DNA from: FEN-1219 sp963713355
GTDB lineage: Bacteria > Pseudomonadota > Gammaproteobacteria > Steroidobacterales > Rariloculaceae
DNA length: 64,000 nucleotides
Direction: 5' to 3'
Assembly: GCA_963713355.1 (NCBI GenBank)
Contig: CAVQLK010000006.1
Coordinates: 372,001-436,000 of the forward strand
The translations under genes and the position numbers were made by a program. The notes below the pieces were generated by a model that ran no database searches, was not told where the DNA came from, and saw nothing but the letters and a program-made list of their open reading frames with translations. Below are positions 27,501-35,273 of this stretch, in pieces; the stretch's first letter is position 1, and every line of letters begins with the position of its first letter.

Positions 27501-27534
27501 GCTCGAGTTCGTACGCCGCGTGAGCAGCCGTTAG
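24532..27534 (+). CDS. Exported fusion: three SnoaL-like domains plus alpha/beta-hydrolase (esterase)
   Basis: A 1000-residue protein with a signal peptide (cleavage near ATAAAQ, ~27). Three tandem SnoaL/NTF2-like domains follow at about 36-170, 278-415 and 505-645; each begins with a YGYYxDxxxWxDxADLF-type segment and has the xVHVxxxGxxAKxRxR strand pair. A hormone-sensitive-lipase-like esterase fills ~715-1000: oxyanion loop HGGGF 788-792, nucleophile Ser866 in GHSAG, acid Asp938 or Asp942, and His970 or His972. Proline-rich linkers separate the parts. I know no characterised protein of this build. It may bind and hydrolyse a bulky ester in the periplasm. The TonB receptor is convergent just downstream. 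Confidence 0.9.
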   Translation: MVHRHASRIRAALLVAAAGVAATAAAQSDDALDARLDALEAQVVAAEDVAAIKRLQRQYGYYVDKGMWEDVADLYAGNAVANYPAGTYIGHDSIRKHLYMNVGGGQVGENGLVDNRIYNHLNIQPVVHLEPGGRTAKGRWRAFAMFGTFGGGATWAEGVYEMTYTKVGDAWKIETLDYHSGFGAPYSTGWVPPEPAAAGAPPRGARNLPHPADRPRNEACGGFPAACVGPFHYTNPGVTDAGHVWTTVTLPAASGRRPAARDRAEDLAARAQRLADEQDVENLQKIYGYYYDRRMWDEVADLFADGGTIEMAQRGVYVGKPRVREFLNLLGPVGLKDGELNDHVQLQVVVHVAADGRSAKVRSRELNMIGVFESHGEWSEGIYENTFVKDNGVWKIQDLRFFPTFISDYDKGWAADAKPAPAASTELPPDRPPTSVYAIYPKAHIPPFHYDNPASGAEPRYPQARGRPSDAAIAAVRAPVGVPRVARGRKEQQEPEALVALAEQQVARAKDFHEIDNLTSAYGYYLDKNLWNDLADLFAANGSIELAQRGAYIGRERVRAFLFNVFGKEGPSENRLGNHLQYQAVIHVAPGGESAKVRSRMMQQLNFGPRASMGASLYENEFVKEHGVWKFSIDHTFNTWTAGYDGGWVRSPGRTVPGPSRTFPPDTPPTFTFQMFPTVYEIPFHYPHPVTGRATSTRLPNPVATSSTEMTPRDLGMPPEVAAELRSIGARIETQRTAELYAPLHPKEPYAWLAVTRDLKYGPHERNALDVFTTQDAGAGKPVVVFVHGGGFARGAKRTEGSPFYDNIGLWAVGADFVGVTLNYRLAPESVWPSGIVDLTAAVAWLKANAARFGGDPSKIVLWGHSAGAAHVADYVASAAKRNADAGVAGAVLTSGFYDLGTEVSVWKIYYGEDVATYAERSSLPGLAATNVPLFVNDAALDPDMFQQETAKLVAARAGKPLDHVRLAGHSHISETYAVGTGDRSLSGPVLEFVRRVSSR

Positions 27535-27537
27535 GCC

Positions 27538-27571
27538 AAAAAAAAGAGGCACGACCTTACGGTCGTGCCTC
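27538..27571 (-). terminator. Intrinsic terminator of the TonB receptor gene
   Basis: AGGCACGACC (27547-27556) and GGTCGTGCCT (27561-27570) form a perfect 10-bp stem with a TTAC loop, extendable by one G-C pair. On the minus strand it is followed by eight T residues (A run at 27538-27545), the standard Rho-independent layout. It lies 26 bp beyond the receptor stop codon. In the plus direction there is no T run, so it should act mainly on the minus strand. Confidence 0.9.
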
Positions 27572-27597
27572 CTTGTCGAGGCTTGAAACGAGCCCGG

Positions 27598-30222
27598 CTA
27601 GAGCCCGAAGCTCTTGCGGAACGACATCGTCCACATTTGCGGCGGCCCGATCTGCGCGGCTTGATAGCCGATCGTGGTGAACACACCGTCCGTGATGTTC
27701 TGGTAGTACACCTCGTCCGTGAGGTTCGCGACGTCGAGCGCCGTTTCCCAATCGCCGCTGCCGGCGCGCCAGGTCAATCTCAAGTGGGAAAGCGTGTACG
27801 AGTCGATCCACGCGGTCTGCCGGTCGTTCACCGGTTGGTTCTGCGCGTAGTTCACCGCCGCGGTGTACACCTCGTCCTGGAACGCCGAGTCGACGCGCGC
27901 CGTCAACGAGCCGCCGCCCGAGAGCGGGAATTCGTACTGAATTCCGGCGCTCCAGGTGGTCTCGGGAGTGAACGGCGCAATCATGTCGAGCGTCATTTGG
28001 CCGAGGCCGCCGGGAACGACGGACGAGTGTGCTGCGCCCTGTGTGAGCCTCGTGTACTGGAAGTCGAGCGTCGAGGCCATGATGTCGATCGACAACCGGT
28101 CGGTCGGCGCGATATCCAATTCGACCTCGAAGCCGTCGACGTCCGCGTCGCCAACGTTTTGCGGCTTCGCGCAGGGCGGGCCGATGACGTACGGGCTGCC
28201 GTCGACGGGACTGATTCCGACTGGCGGTACGCCGGCTCCCGGTGGCACCTCGCATTGCGCTTGATTGAGCTGGATGCCCTGCTGGTCGTTCTGGAAGTAC
28301 GCCGCATTCAGCCGGACACGGCCATCCGCGAATTGCGTCTTGATGCCGATCTCCGTCGTCTCGATCTCCTCCTCACCGAACGTCGCGATTTGCATCGCGT
28401 AGAACGGCCGCGGATTCAAGCCGCCGCCTTTGTAGCCGGTCGCGAACGACGTGTAGAGCATCAGGTCGTCGGTGATCCGGTAGTCGAGCGCGATTCGATA
28501 GTCGTCGCGCTCGCTCTCGAACGTATCGCTGCGGCCGCTGAAGCCCGCACCCGACGGGGAGAGCAGCGCGCAGTTCGGCGACTGTAGAAGGCTATTCGGA
28601 CCACCGGGGGTCGCAATGCACGGCACCGTGATTTCCGAGCCGTCCGGGTTGTGCCGCTGCCATTGATAGAACTTCGAGTCTTCGGTCTTCCGGTACCCGA
28701 GCGAAAGATCGAGCCTCTCGGCCATATGCCATGCGGTGTGGAAGAACAAGGCCTGGGAGTCGGAAGGCGTGAGGTCCGGGCCGTGGACGAAGTTCAGCTG
28801 GGTGTAATAGAGGTTGATCTGACCGATGTGCTGCGCCTTGCTCTGATCGACATAGTACGCGCCGGCCGTGTAGTCGAGCCGCTCGTTCAACGCGACGCCC
28901 GAGAAGCGGAATTCGTGCGAGGTGTGCTCGTGATCGAGGCCCTGCGTACCGCCGTTGTTATGGAATGGCGAGGCGTCCGTGTCGTACGCGAATATGTCGT
29001 GGTACTCGCGCATCGCCGAGACCCACTTCAGCGACAGGTTATCCGTGAGGTCCCAGTCGAGCTGCACGGAGAGTCCCTGGTCGTCGAACTCGACGCCTGG
29101 GTCCATCGTCTGCGGCGAGTAGGGGCGCGTCGGCTGTCTCGGCATCGAGTCGATGAACGTTCCATACGACGTGTACGGGTCGTTCACGACCGGATCGCCG
29201 GCGTACGCGCCATGCGTCACGAACTGACTCGTGAGATAGACGCGATCGGCTGTCGTCGTCATGTTGCCGTCGACGTCGAGGAACGTGCCCTCGAAAAGGC
29301 CGGTCGCCGGGTTGTATTGACCCGTGGTAAGAGCGCCCGGCCCCGGCGCCTTGGCCGTGTGCCGCGCGTCCACCACGCGCGTCAGCACGTGCGGCGCGGA
29401 CTCGTTGTCCTGATTGATCAAGTCGCCGAGCACCTTGACACGAAAGGAATCGGACGGCGTCCACAGCAACGCGAACCGGCCACCCGTGAAGCTCTCGCCG
29501 CCGAGATCGCCCATCTTGCAGTCGTCCAGCCGGCCTTGGTTGAACGTCGGACCGCCCCAGGTCGGGTGCGTGCACTTGTAGTCCACGCGCGTGACGTAGC
29601 CGTTGCGGCTGCTCGAGACACCCGAGATGCGGGCGCTCAACACGTCCTCGATGAACGTGAGGTCGGCCGCGCCTTTGATCCCGACCTGCTCGTAATTGCC
29701 GAGCGTGAGCTCGGCACTGCCGGTGTTGCTGCCGTGTGTCGGCTCGACGGAATAGATTTTCACGGAGCCGCCGATCGAGTTGCGGCCCGAGAGCGTGCCC
29801 TGGGGACCGCGCGCGATCTCGACGCGGTCGATATCGAGCAGCTCGACCATCGATCCTGTGAGGTTCGGATAGTAGACCTCGTCGACGTACATGCCGACGC
29901 CGGGCTCGAGCGCGTAGTTGAAGTCGGATTGGCCGACGCCGCGTATGAACGTGACCATCGCGCTGCCGGCAGATTGGCCGGCCGGCGTCATCGTGACGTT
30001 CGGCGCCTGATTGGCGACATCGACGATGTTGGTCTGACCGCGGCTCTCGAGCATGGCCGAGTTCACGGCCGTGATCGCGATCGGTGTCTCCTGAACGTTG
30101 GCTTCGCGGAATTCCGCGGTGACGATGATCTCTTCGAGCTGCGCGGACGCCGTGCCTGAATAAAGGCCAGTGGCGCCCGACAGCGCTGCCACGACGGATG
30201 CGTGGAGTTTGTTGAATTTCAT
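27598..30222 (-). CDS. TonB-dependent outer-membrane receptor
   Basis: An 874-residue outer-membrane gated channel. A signal peptide ends near TASAQ (~28), followed at once by a TonB box-like EEIIVTAE (30-37). The plug domain spans ~45-160 (IVDVANQAPNVTM; VEIARGPQGTLSGRNSIGGSVKI) and the 22-strand barrel fills the rest, ending in an aromatic-aliphatic strand (MSFRKSFGL). The type is that of the large IroN/FecA-like receptors common in sterol- and xenobiotic-using bacteria; substrate unknown. A purine-rich AGGGGGT site precedes the ATG. It is convergent with the SnoaL-esterase gene, so a shared substrate is possible but not shown. Confidence 0.95.
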   Translation of the reverse strand: MKFNKLHASVVAALSGATGLYSGTASAQLEEIIVTAEFREANVQETPIAITAVNSAMLESRGQTNIVDVANQAPNVTMTPAGQSAGSAMVTFIRGVGQSDFNYALEPGVGMYVDEVYYPNLTGSMVELLDIDRVEIARGPQGTLSGRNSIGGSVKIYSVEPTHGSNTGSAELTLGNYEQVGIKGAADLTFIEDVLSARISGVSSSRNGYVTRVDYKCTHPTWGGPTFNQGRLDDCKMGDLGGESFTGGRFALLWTPSDSFRVKVLGDLINQDNESAPHVLTRVVDARHTAKAPGPGALTTGQYNPATGLFEGTFLDVDGNMTTTADRVYLTSQFVTHGAYAGDPVVNDPYTSYGTFIDSMPRQPTRPYSPQTMDPGVEFDDQGLSVQLDWDLTDNLSLKWVSAMREYHDIFAYDTDASPFHNNGGTQGLDHEHTSHEFRFSGVALNERLDYTAGAYYVDQSKAQHIGQINLYYTQLNFVHGPDLTPSDSQALFFHTAWHMAERLDLSLGYRKTEDSKFYQWQRHNPDGSEITVPCIATPGGPNSLLQSPNCALLSPSGAGFSGRSDTFESERDDYRIALDYRITDDLMLYTSFATGYKGGGLNPRPFYAMQIATFGEEEIETTEIGIKTQFADGRVRLNAAYFQNDQQGIQLNQAQCEVPPGAGVPPVGISPVDGSPYVIGPPCAKPQNVGDADVDGFEVELDIAPTDRLSIDIMASTLDFQYTRLTQGAAHSSVVPGGLGQMTLDMIAPFTPETTWSAGIQYEFPLSGGGSLTARVDSAFQDEVYTAAVNYAQNQPVNDRQTAWIDSYTLSHLRLTWRAGSGDWETALDVANLTDEVYYQNITDGVFTTIGYQAAQIGPPQMWTMSFRKSFGL

Positions 30223-30469
30223 GGATACCCCCTAATAGGAACTGACGAGTCGATGACCGCGATCGCCCGCATTGCGACCGAGCCGCGGATGCTCGATCTC
30301 AAACAAACATCGAAGCCGAGTTTTGTGAGCGCCGAGTCTGCAAAAAACCGCGCCGACGGTCAAGGGTTTAGCGTTGTTTTGTGCCGACTGTTATAAGAAA
30401 TACCATTCTATGTCACCGGTTACACCGCGAATCCGCCGCTCGCCGGTGTTGGTTATCGGCAACGCGACG

Positions 30470-31399
30470 CTAAGCGAGCCATCCTGCCGCGATCGACAAG
30501 CTCTGCTCGTCGAGCACGCGGCCTTCGCGCGCATGCCGGACGGCCCAGTGGACGTCGATTCCACTGTCGTCACCGCCTGTCTCGGTCTCGATCGTCAGGA
30601 GCACCTCGTCGCCGCCTTCGACCTCGACGGGGCGGAGCAGCGGCAAGTAGATCTGGTCCCAGTGCGTGCGCGGGGCGTACGGGCTCGTCGACAGCACGAT
30701 GCTGGGCGCCAAGGTGCACTCCCACCACAGCGCGAAACCGTAGAGCGTGCTCGCCTCGCGCGGCTGCCATAGGGCGCGGCCGGCACGGCGGCTCGCGATC
30801 GGCCCGTCGAAGTCGAGCGAGTCCCACGAGACGCCTGAATCCGCGAGGAGGTCCTCGGGCGCGATTGCGAACACGTACATGTTGTTGCGCGTCATGCGTT
30901 CGGCGTCGGACCAATCGAGCCCGAAGCCGACGTCGCGCCAGCTGCGCAGGTCGCGGTCGAACCGATCCACGGCGACGGGCGCGACCCACTGCGTGATCGA
31001 CGCGGGGATCAGCGTGCCGCCGGGCCGCAAGTATCGTTGCGCATCGCGCAGCGTCTCGAGCACGTCCTCCTCGTAGGCGAAATTGCCGAGAACCTCGGCA
31101 ACGACGACGTCGACTCGAGGCGGATCGGCTACGTCGAGCGAGCGCTCGGCCACGAAGTGAAGGCCGTCTATGCCGTTGCGCGCAGCGACCGCTTCGGCAA
31201 GCCCCAACGCGGGGCCAGGGTCGTACAGCCAAACCTCGCGCGCGCCGAGCTCGCGAGCGAAGAATGCGAGCACGCCGGTTCCGGCGCCGATGTCTGCGAC
31301 CGTGCTGGTTCCGGGCTTGATCGCGTGCTTCAGCGCTGCGCGAAACGCTTCATGACGGGCGCGATCTGCGAGCATGCGTCGATGGAATTCGATCGACAT
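30470..31399 (-). CDS. PRMT-like class I methyltransferase
   Basis: A 309-residue protein resembling protein arginine methyltransferases rather than ordinary small-molecule enzymes. Motif I is DIGAGTG (36-42). Glu102 and Glu110/111 in AEVLGNFAYEED correspond to the PRMT double-E loop, and Thr245-His246-Trp247 (THWDQ) matches the THW loop. The N-terminal HRRMLADRARHEAFRAAL is also PRMT-like. Known PRMTs have M-E-xxxx-L-x-x-E in the double-E loop, so the substrate may differ. It has no signal peptide. It follows the DUF4159 gene by 12 bp in the same direction. Functional assignment to arginine methylation is inference. Confidence 0.85.
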   Translation of the reverse strand: MSIEFHRRMLADRARHEAFRAALKHAIKPGTSTVADIGAGTGVLAFFARELGAREVWLYDPGPALGLAEAVAARNGIDGLHFVAERSLDVADPPRVDVVVAEVLGNFAYEEDVLETLRDAQRYLRPGGTLIPASITQWVAPVAVDRFDRDLRSWRDVGFGLDWSDAERMTRNNMYVFAIAPEDLLADSGVSWDSLDFDGPIASRRAGRALWQPREASTLYGFALWWECTLAPSIVLSTSPYAPRTHWDQIYLPLLRPVEVEGGDEVLLTIETETGGDDSGIDVHWAVRHAREGRVLDEQSLSIAAGWLA

Positions 31400-31411
31400 G
31401 CAGACAGCTGG

Positions 31412-32244
31412 CTAGTGCGTCATCGCGTAGACGATATAGTTCAAGAACGTCCGCATCGCGATGGCGGAGAGTTCCTGCGGATACGCGGGCGTGTCGGAGT
31501 GCTCGACGGCGTCGCCCAAGTCCATGTTGTGGCAGATGGCCACCCGACGCGCCCCTCGTCGTCGTAAATCCCGCGCCAATGCGCGGCGAAACCGTCTTGC
31601 TCGTACGGCCGGCCGCTGAAGACGAACTGATAGCCCGGGATTTGCTGCCGCTCCTCGAGATCCCAGAAGGTGTGGAAGATCGGATCGTCGTCGGGGAGCT
31701 CGACGATCGGTCTGTCCGGGAACACGCGCCGCATGCTCTCGACGAAGATCTCCCATTCCTGCGAGCCATGAAAATCGTCGACCATCAGGAAGCCGCCGCG
31801 CAGCAAGTACTCGCGCAGCTGTGCCGCTTGAGCGTCCGTCAAGTCCCACTGGCCCACCTCGACGGCATAGAGCCACGGCCAGTTGAACACGTCGTCGCCG
31901 TCGTCGAGGTTCACGGGCTGCTCGACGGAGCGGGCGTCGATGACGCTCAACCTGCGCACGAGCGCCGCGATGTGCCGGTCGCCGCGCGGATAATCGATCG
32001 TCCAGCTCGTGCGGCCGTACTGCCACGCGCCGCCCCAGCCGACCGACGGATACATCAGGCGCGCGAAAATCCATTCGGCCGGTGTGCGGTAATCCGTCGG
32101 CAGGTCGTAGTCGTCATACTCGACGCCGGGGTATTGGCGCCACGGCAAGGGGTCCGCGACGGCAGCGCCCGCTAGGCACAAGCCTGCCAGCAGCGCAGCC
32201 AGGCCACGGCGGGGAGGGCGTTCCTTGCGATTCTCTGGCCTCAC
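31412..32244 (-). CDS. DUF4159 domain protein, interrupted by one frameshift
   Basis: A secreted DUF4159 protein: signal peptide to about residue 30 (LCLAGAAVADPLPW), then EWIFARLMYPSVG, GGFLMVDDFHGSQEWEIF and PIFHTFWDLEERQQIPG, all typical. After the segment GIYDDEGRV the frame is lost; the expected continuation VAICHNMDLGDAVEHSD to NYIVYAMTH is found one base out of phase. A single missing base at about 31544-31545 (plus strand) explains it and restores 277 residues. The protein's function is unknown; elsewhere it occurs with MoxR/DUF58 genes, here with a PRMT-like gene. Without repair, both halves are translated only in part. Confidence 0.88.
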
Positions 32245-32332
32245 GCCCCGAGCATAACGAACTCGCCCGCGCTCGCACTAGAGCCGTTTCACGCTAGCGA
32301 GTATTCTGTGCGGCCGTTTTCGCGAGGCGCCC

Positions 32333-33718
32333 ATGAAGGACCTTACGCAGGGCCCGATCGTCCGGAACATCCTCGCGATGGCCGCGCCGATGGCGGCCGG
32401 AATGATTTTCCAGACGCTGTATTTCCTGGTCGATCTCTACTTCGTCGCGGGGCTCGGTGACGCGGCCGTCGCCGGCGTCGGCGCGGCGGGCACTCTGATG
32501 TTCGTGATCATGGCCCTCACGCAGGTGCTCGGCGTGGGCACCGTTGCGTTGATCGCGCAGGCCGTGGGCCGCAGGGATCAAGCCGACGCGAACCTCGTGT
32601 TCAATCAGTCCGTGCTGTTCGCCGTCGCGTGCGCGCTGGCAACGCTGCTCGGCGGCTATGCGCTCGCGGGCACCTACGTCGCCTCGATCGCGGCCGACGC
32701 CGCGACGCAGGCCGAAGGCGTCTCGTATCTCTATTGGTTCCTGCCGGGCCTGGCGCTCGGCTTCGCGCAGGTCGTCATGGGCTCGGCGCTGCGCGGCACC
32801 GGCATCGTCAAGCCGACGATGGCGATCCAGGCGTTGACGGTCCTGCTGAACACCGCGCTCGCGCCGATCCTGATCGCCGGGTGGGGAACGGGCTACGCGA
32901 TGGGCGTCGCGGGAGCCGGACTCGCGAGCTCGATCTCGATCGTCGTCGGCATCGTGCTGCTCGCCTGGTATTTCTTGAAGCTCGAGAAGTACGTCGGCTT
33001 CGATTCGCGGCTTTGGCGGCCGCAGCTCAAAGTCTGGAAGCGCATGCTCGACGTCGGCTTGCCGGCCGGCGGCGAGTTCGCGTTGATGTTCGTCTACATG
33101 GGCGTCATCTACTGGGTGATCAGCGATTTCGGCGCTGGGGCTCAGGCCGGGTTCGGCATCGGGTCGCGCATCATGCAGTCGATCTTCCTGCCTGCGATGG
33201 CGATTGCGTTCGCGGCGGGCCCGATAGCCGGGCAGAATTTCGGCGCGAACTTGGGCTCGCGCGTGCGCGAGACGTTCATGAAGGCCGTGCTGCTGAACAC
33301 GGTCGTCATGGTGCTCGTGACGGCGTTCTTGCAGTGGCGCCCCGAAGTGCTCGTCGCGTTCTTCACTCCGGAGCCCGAGGCGCAAGCCGTCGGCGCCACG
33401 TTCCTGCGCATCATCTCGTGGACGTTCATCGCGCAGGGTGTCGTGTTCACGTGCTCGGGCGTATTCCAAGGCCTCGGCAACACGATTCCGGCGATGCTGA
33501 GCTCGGCGCTTCGGCTCGCGGTATTCGTGCCCCTCGCCGTCTGGCTGGCCTCGCAGCCCGCGTTCCATCTCGACCAGGTCTGGTGGCTGTCGGTCGCGAC
33601 GGTATGGATGCAAGGCGTCGTCAGCTACGTTTTGCTGCGCCAGCAGTTCAAGCGCCGGCTCGTCGAGGGGCCGCAGCCCGCGCCTGCGCCTCGCGTGGCC
33701 GCGCCGGCCGAGACGTGA
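32333..33718 (+). CDS. MATE family efflux transporter
   Basis: A 461-residue inner-membrane exporter with 12 predicted helices in two homologous MatE halves (residues ~15-180 and ~235-400). Typical parts are TQGPIVRNILAMAAPMAAGM at the N-terminus, VDLYFVAGLGDAAVAGVG in helix 2 and the second-half copy AGAQAGFGIGSRIMQS. MATE proteins pump cationic drugs or metabolites out using a H+ or Na+ gradient. Start ATG at 32333. Transcribed divergently from the DUF4159-PRMT pair with an 88-bp gap. Confidence 0.95.
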   Translation: MKDLTQGPIVRNILAMAAPMAAGMIFQTLYFLVDLYFVAGLGDAAVAGVGAAGTLMFVIMALTQVLGVGTVALIAQAVGRRDQADANLVFNQSVLFAVACALATLLGGYALAGTYVASIAADAATQAEGVSYLYWFLPGLALGFAQVVMGSALRGTGIVKPTMAIQALTVLLNTALAPILIAGWGTGYAMGVAGAGLASSISIVVGIVLLAWYFLKLEKYVGFDSRLWRPQLKVWKRMLDVGLPAGGEFALMFVYMGVIYWVISDFGAGAQAGFGIGSRIMQSIFLPAMAIAFAAGPIAGQNFGANLGSRVRETFMKAVLLNTVVMVLVTAFLQWRPEVLVAFFTPEPEAQAVGATFLRIISWTFIAQGVVFTCSGVFQGLGNTIPAMLSSALRLAVFVPLAVWLASQPAFHLDQVWWLSVATVWMQGVVSYVLLRQQFKRRLVEGPQPAPAPRVAAPAET

Positions 33719-33804
33719 TGCATGGAATGCCTCGCCGGGGTTCGCCTCGGAGGCCGTTAGAGGTACCATCTCTGGGTAGGCACGAGAGTATTCAGGAGGC
33801 AGTC

Positions 33805-34182
33805 ATGCGGACACGATGGTTCGTTGGTTTAGCGGGCGCCGCTCTGGGGCTCCTAGGCCTTCCGGCCGTGGCCCACCACGGTTGGGGCGGTCAGCAGCAA
33901 GAGCAGTCCGAGGTCACGGGTAAGCTGCACACGGACGTCAGCCTCGCAGGGGCCCACGGCTCGATGCAGATTGTCGACGACAAAGGGCAGGTCTGGGATA
34001 TCACGCTGGCGCCGGCGGCACGCACGGAGCGCGCGGGACTCAAACCCGGCGTGATTCCGATGGGCGCGACGGTGACGATTCGCGGCAATCGCAACAGCGA
34101 CATGCAGCGTTTCGAGGTCAAGACAGTGCGCGTCACGCACGACGGCAAGAACTACGACGTCTACCCGGACCGAATCAGCTAG
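33805..34182 (+). CDS. DUF6152-type exported protein
   Basis: A 125-residue exported protein: signal peptide ending LPAVAHHG (about residue 23), then an OB-like beta domain (EVTGKLHTDVSLAGAHGSMQI; PMGATVTIRGNRNSDMQRFEVKTVRV). It resembles the DUF6152 family, whose mature part begins with HHGW and whose role is unknown; members often sit with DUF6644 membrane proteins, as here. A strong AGGAGG ribosome site lies 5 bases before the ATG. The membrane protein gene follows 21 bp later. Confidence 0.85.
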   Translation: MRTRWFVGLAGAALGLLGLPAVAHHGWGGQQQEQSEVTGKLHTDVSLAGAHGSMQIVDDKGQVWDITLAPAARTERAGLKPGVIPMGATVTIRGNRNSDMQRFEVKTVRVTHDGKNYDVYPDRIS

Positions 34183-34203
34183 CCTTTAGCGTCGCTGTCG
34201 CGC

Positions 34204-34689
34204 TTGGAAGCGCTGCTCGTCTGGCTCGAGGGCTCGGCCCTCGGGCAGCTCATGCGCACGTCCGGCGTGTGGGCCTACGGCGTCGTCAATCTCTTCCACA
34301 TCTTAGGGATAGCGACGCTGTTCGGCGCCGTGCTCGTGCTCGACTTGCGGTTGCTCGGGCTTTGGCGCCGCGTGCCGCTCACGGCGCTCGAGCGCCCAAC
34401 GCTGACGCTGGCTGCCTGCGGCTTCGCGCTTGCCGTCTGTAGCGGCGTCTCGCTGATCTCGACGAACGGCACCGAGTACATCGGCAATCCGTTCTTGCTG
34501 CTCAAGTTTTCGGCGATCGGATTGGGCCTCGTGAACATCGTCTCCGCGCAATTCCTTCCGGCCTGGCGCACCCGCGCCAACGAGCCGCACGCGCCGCGTC
34601 AGCGCTTCGTGCTCCGCGTCGTCGGTGCGACGTCGCTTGCCTGCTGGCTCAGTGCCGTCGCGGCTGGCCGCATGATCGGGTACTGGTGA
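34204..34689 (+). CDS. DUF6644-type four-helix membrane protein
   Basis: A 161-residue inner-membrane protein with four predicted helices (about 18-45, 60-82, 95-115 and 137-160). A conserved-looking His in NLFHILG is in the first helix. Start is taken as TTG 34204 because the first residues (EALLVWLEGSALGQLMRTSG) fit the family's N-terminus; the ATG at 34251 would remove part of it. It probably partners the upstream DUF6152 protein. Possibly an electron-transfer membrane unit; no proof. Confidence 0.78.
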   Translation: MEALLVWLEGSALGQLMRTSGVWAYGVVNLFHILGIATLFGAVLVLDLRLLGLWRRVPLTALERPTLTLAACGFALAVCSGVSLISTNGTEYIGNPFLLLKFSAIGLGLVNIVSAQFLPAWRTRANEPHAPRQRFVLRVVGATSLACWLSAVAAGRMIGYW

Positions 34690-34759
34690 GGCTCACGCGA
34701 CAACGGCACGCGGTTTACGTCAGAATCGCGGCGTTCTCGTCACTGGGAGGGAGCGTCAC

Positions 34760-35263
34760 GTGAGCACGAGCAATCCATATGCACCACCGAAAGGCGCCGT
34801 GCGCGACCTGCAGGGAGAAGGGCAGGAGCTCGCTGGCCGTTTGGTCCGGCTCTTGGCCAACATCCTGGACGGCATCATTGCAGCGATCATGATCTACGTG
34901 CCTGCGCTCATAGTGATGGCCGCTACCGGCCGCCTTGAGCAGCCGAGTGGCGACTTCGATGCCGGCTCGCTGACTCTCCCGATCGCGCTTGGTGTCATCG
35001 GCGCCATCGCTTGGGCCTGGATCACGATCCTGCTCGTCGCGCGTTACGGTCAGACGATGGGCAAGCGACTGCTCGAGATCAGGGTCGTGCGCAGCGACGG
35101 CTCGCAGGCATCGCTGGGCCGAATTTTCTGGCTGCGCAACGTCGTGAACGCTCTGCTCGGGATCATCCCGCTGTACGCCATCATCGACGTGCTGTTCATC
35201 TTCGGCCAGCGTCGGCAGTGCATCCACGACCTGATCGCCGACACGATCGTCATCAAGGCCTAG
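34760..35263 (+). CDS. RDD family membrane protein (short)
   Basis: A 167-residue membrane protein with the RDD motif region (LAGRLVRLLANILDGIIAAI) at the start, a second helix near residue 75-95, and the signature GQTMGKRLLEIRVVRSDG followed by the RQCIHDLIADTIVI C-terminus. RDD proteins are small membrane proteins of mixed proposed roles, including ion transport. A GGGAGGGAG ribosome site precedes the GTG start. It is probably the first gene of the MoxR/DUF58 operon; the next RDD gene begins 10 bp later. Confidence 0.88.
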   Translation: MSTSNPYAPPKGAVRDLQGEGQELAGRLVRLLANILDGIIAAIMIYVPALIVMAATGRLEQPSGDFDAGSLTLPIALGVIGAIAWAWITILLVARYGQTMGKRLLEIRVVRSDGSQASLGRIFWLRNVVNALLGIIPLYAIIDVLFIFGQRRQCIHDLIADTIVIKA

Positions 35264-35273
35264 ACGACGGTCG

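Noticed and set aside
28651..30159. 502-codon frame antisense to the TonB receptor gene
   Set aside because: Composition is a mirror of the receptor codons (Arg/Val/Asp-rich) with no start site or domain; the receptor is clearly the real gene.
30223..30469. Promoter of the TonB receptor (TTGACC at 30358-30363 on the minus strand)
   Set aside because: A fair -35 is present but no good -10 lies at the right spacing; another TATAAC box has only a 15-bp spacer.
32294..33769. 491-codon frame antisense to the MATE gene
   Set aside because: Highly charged low-complexity translation, fully overlapped by a conserved transporter.
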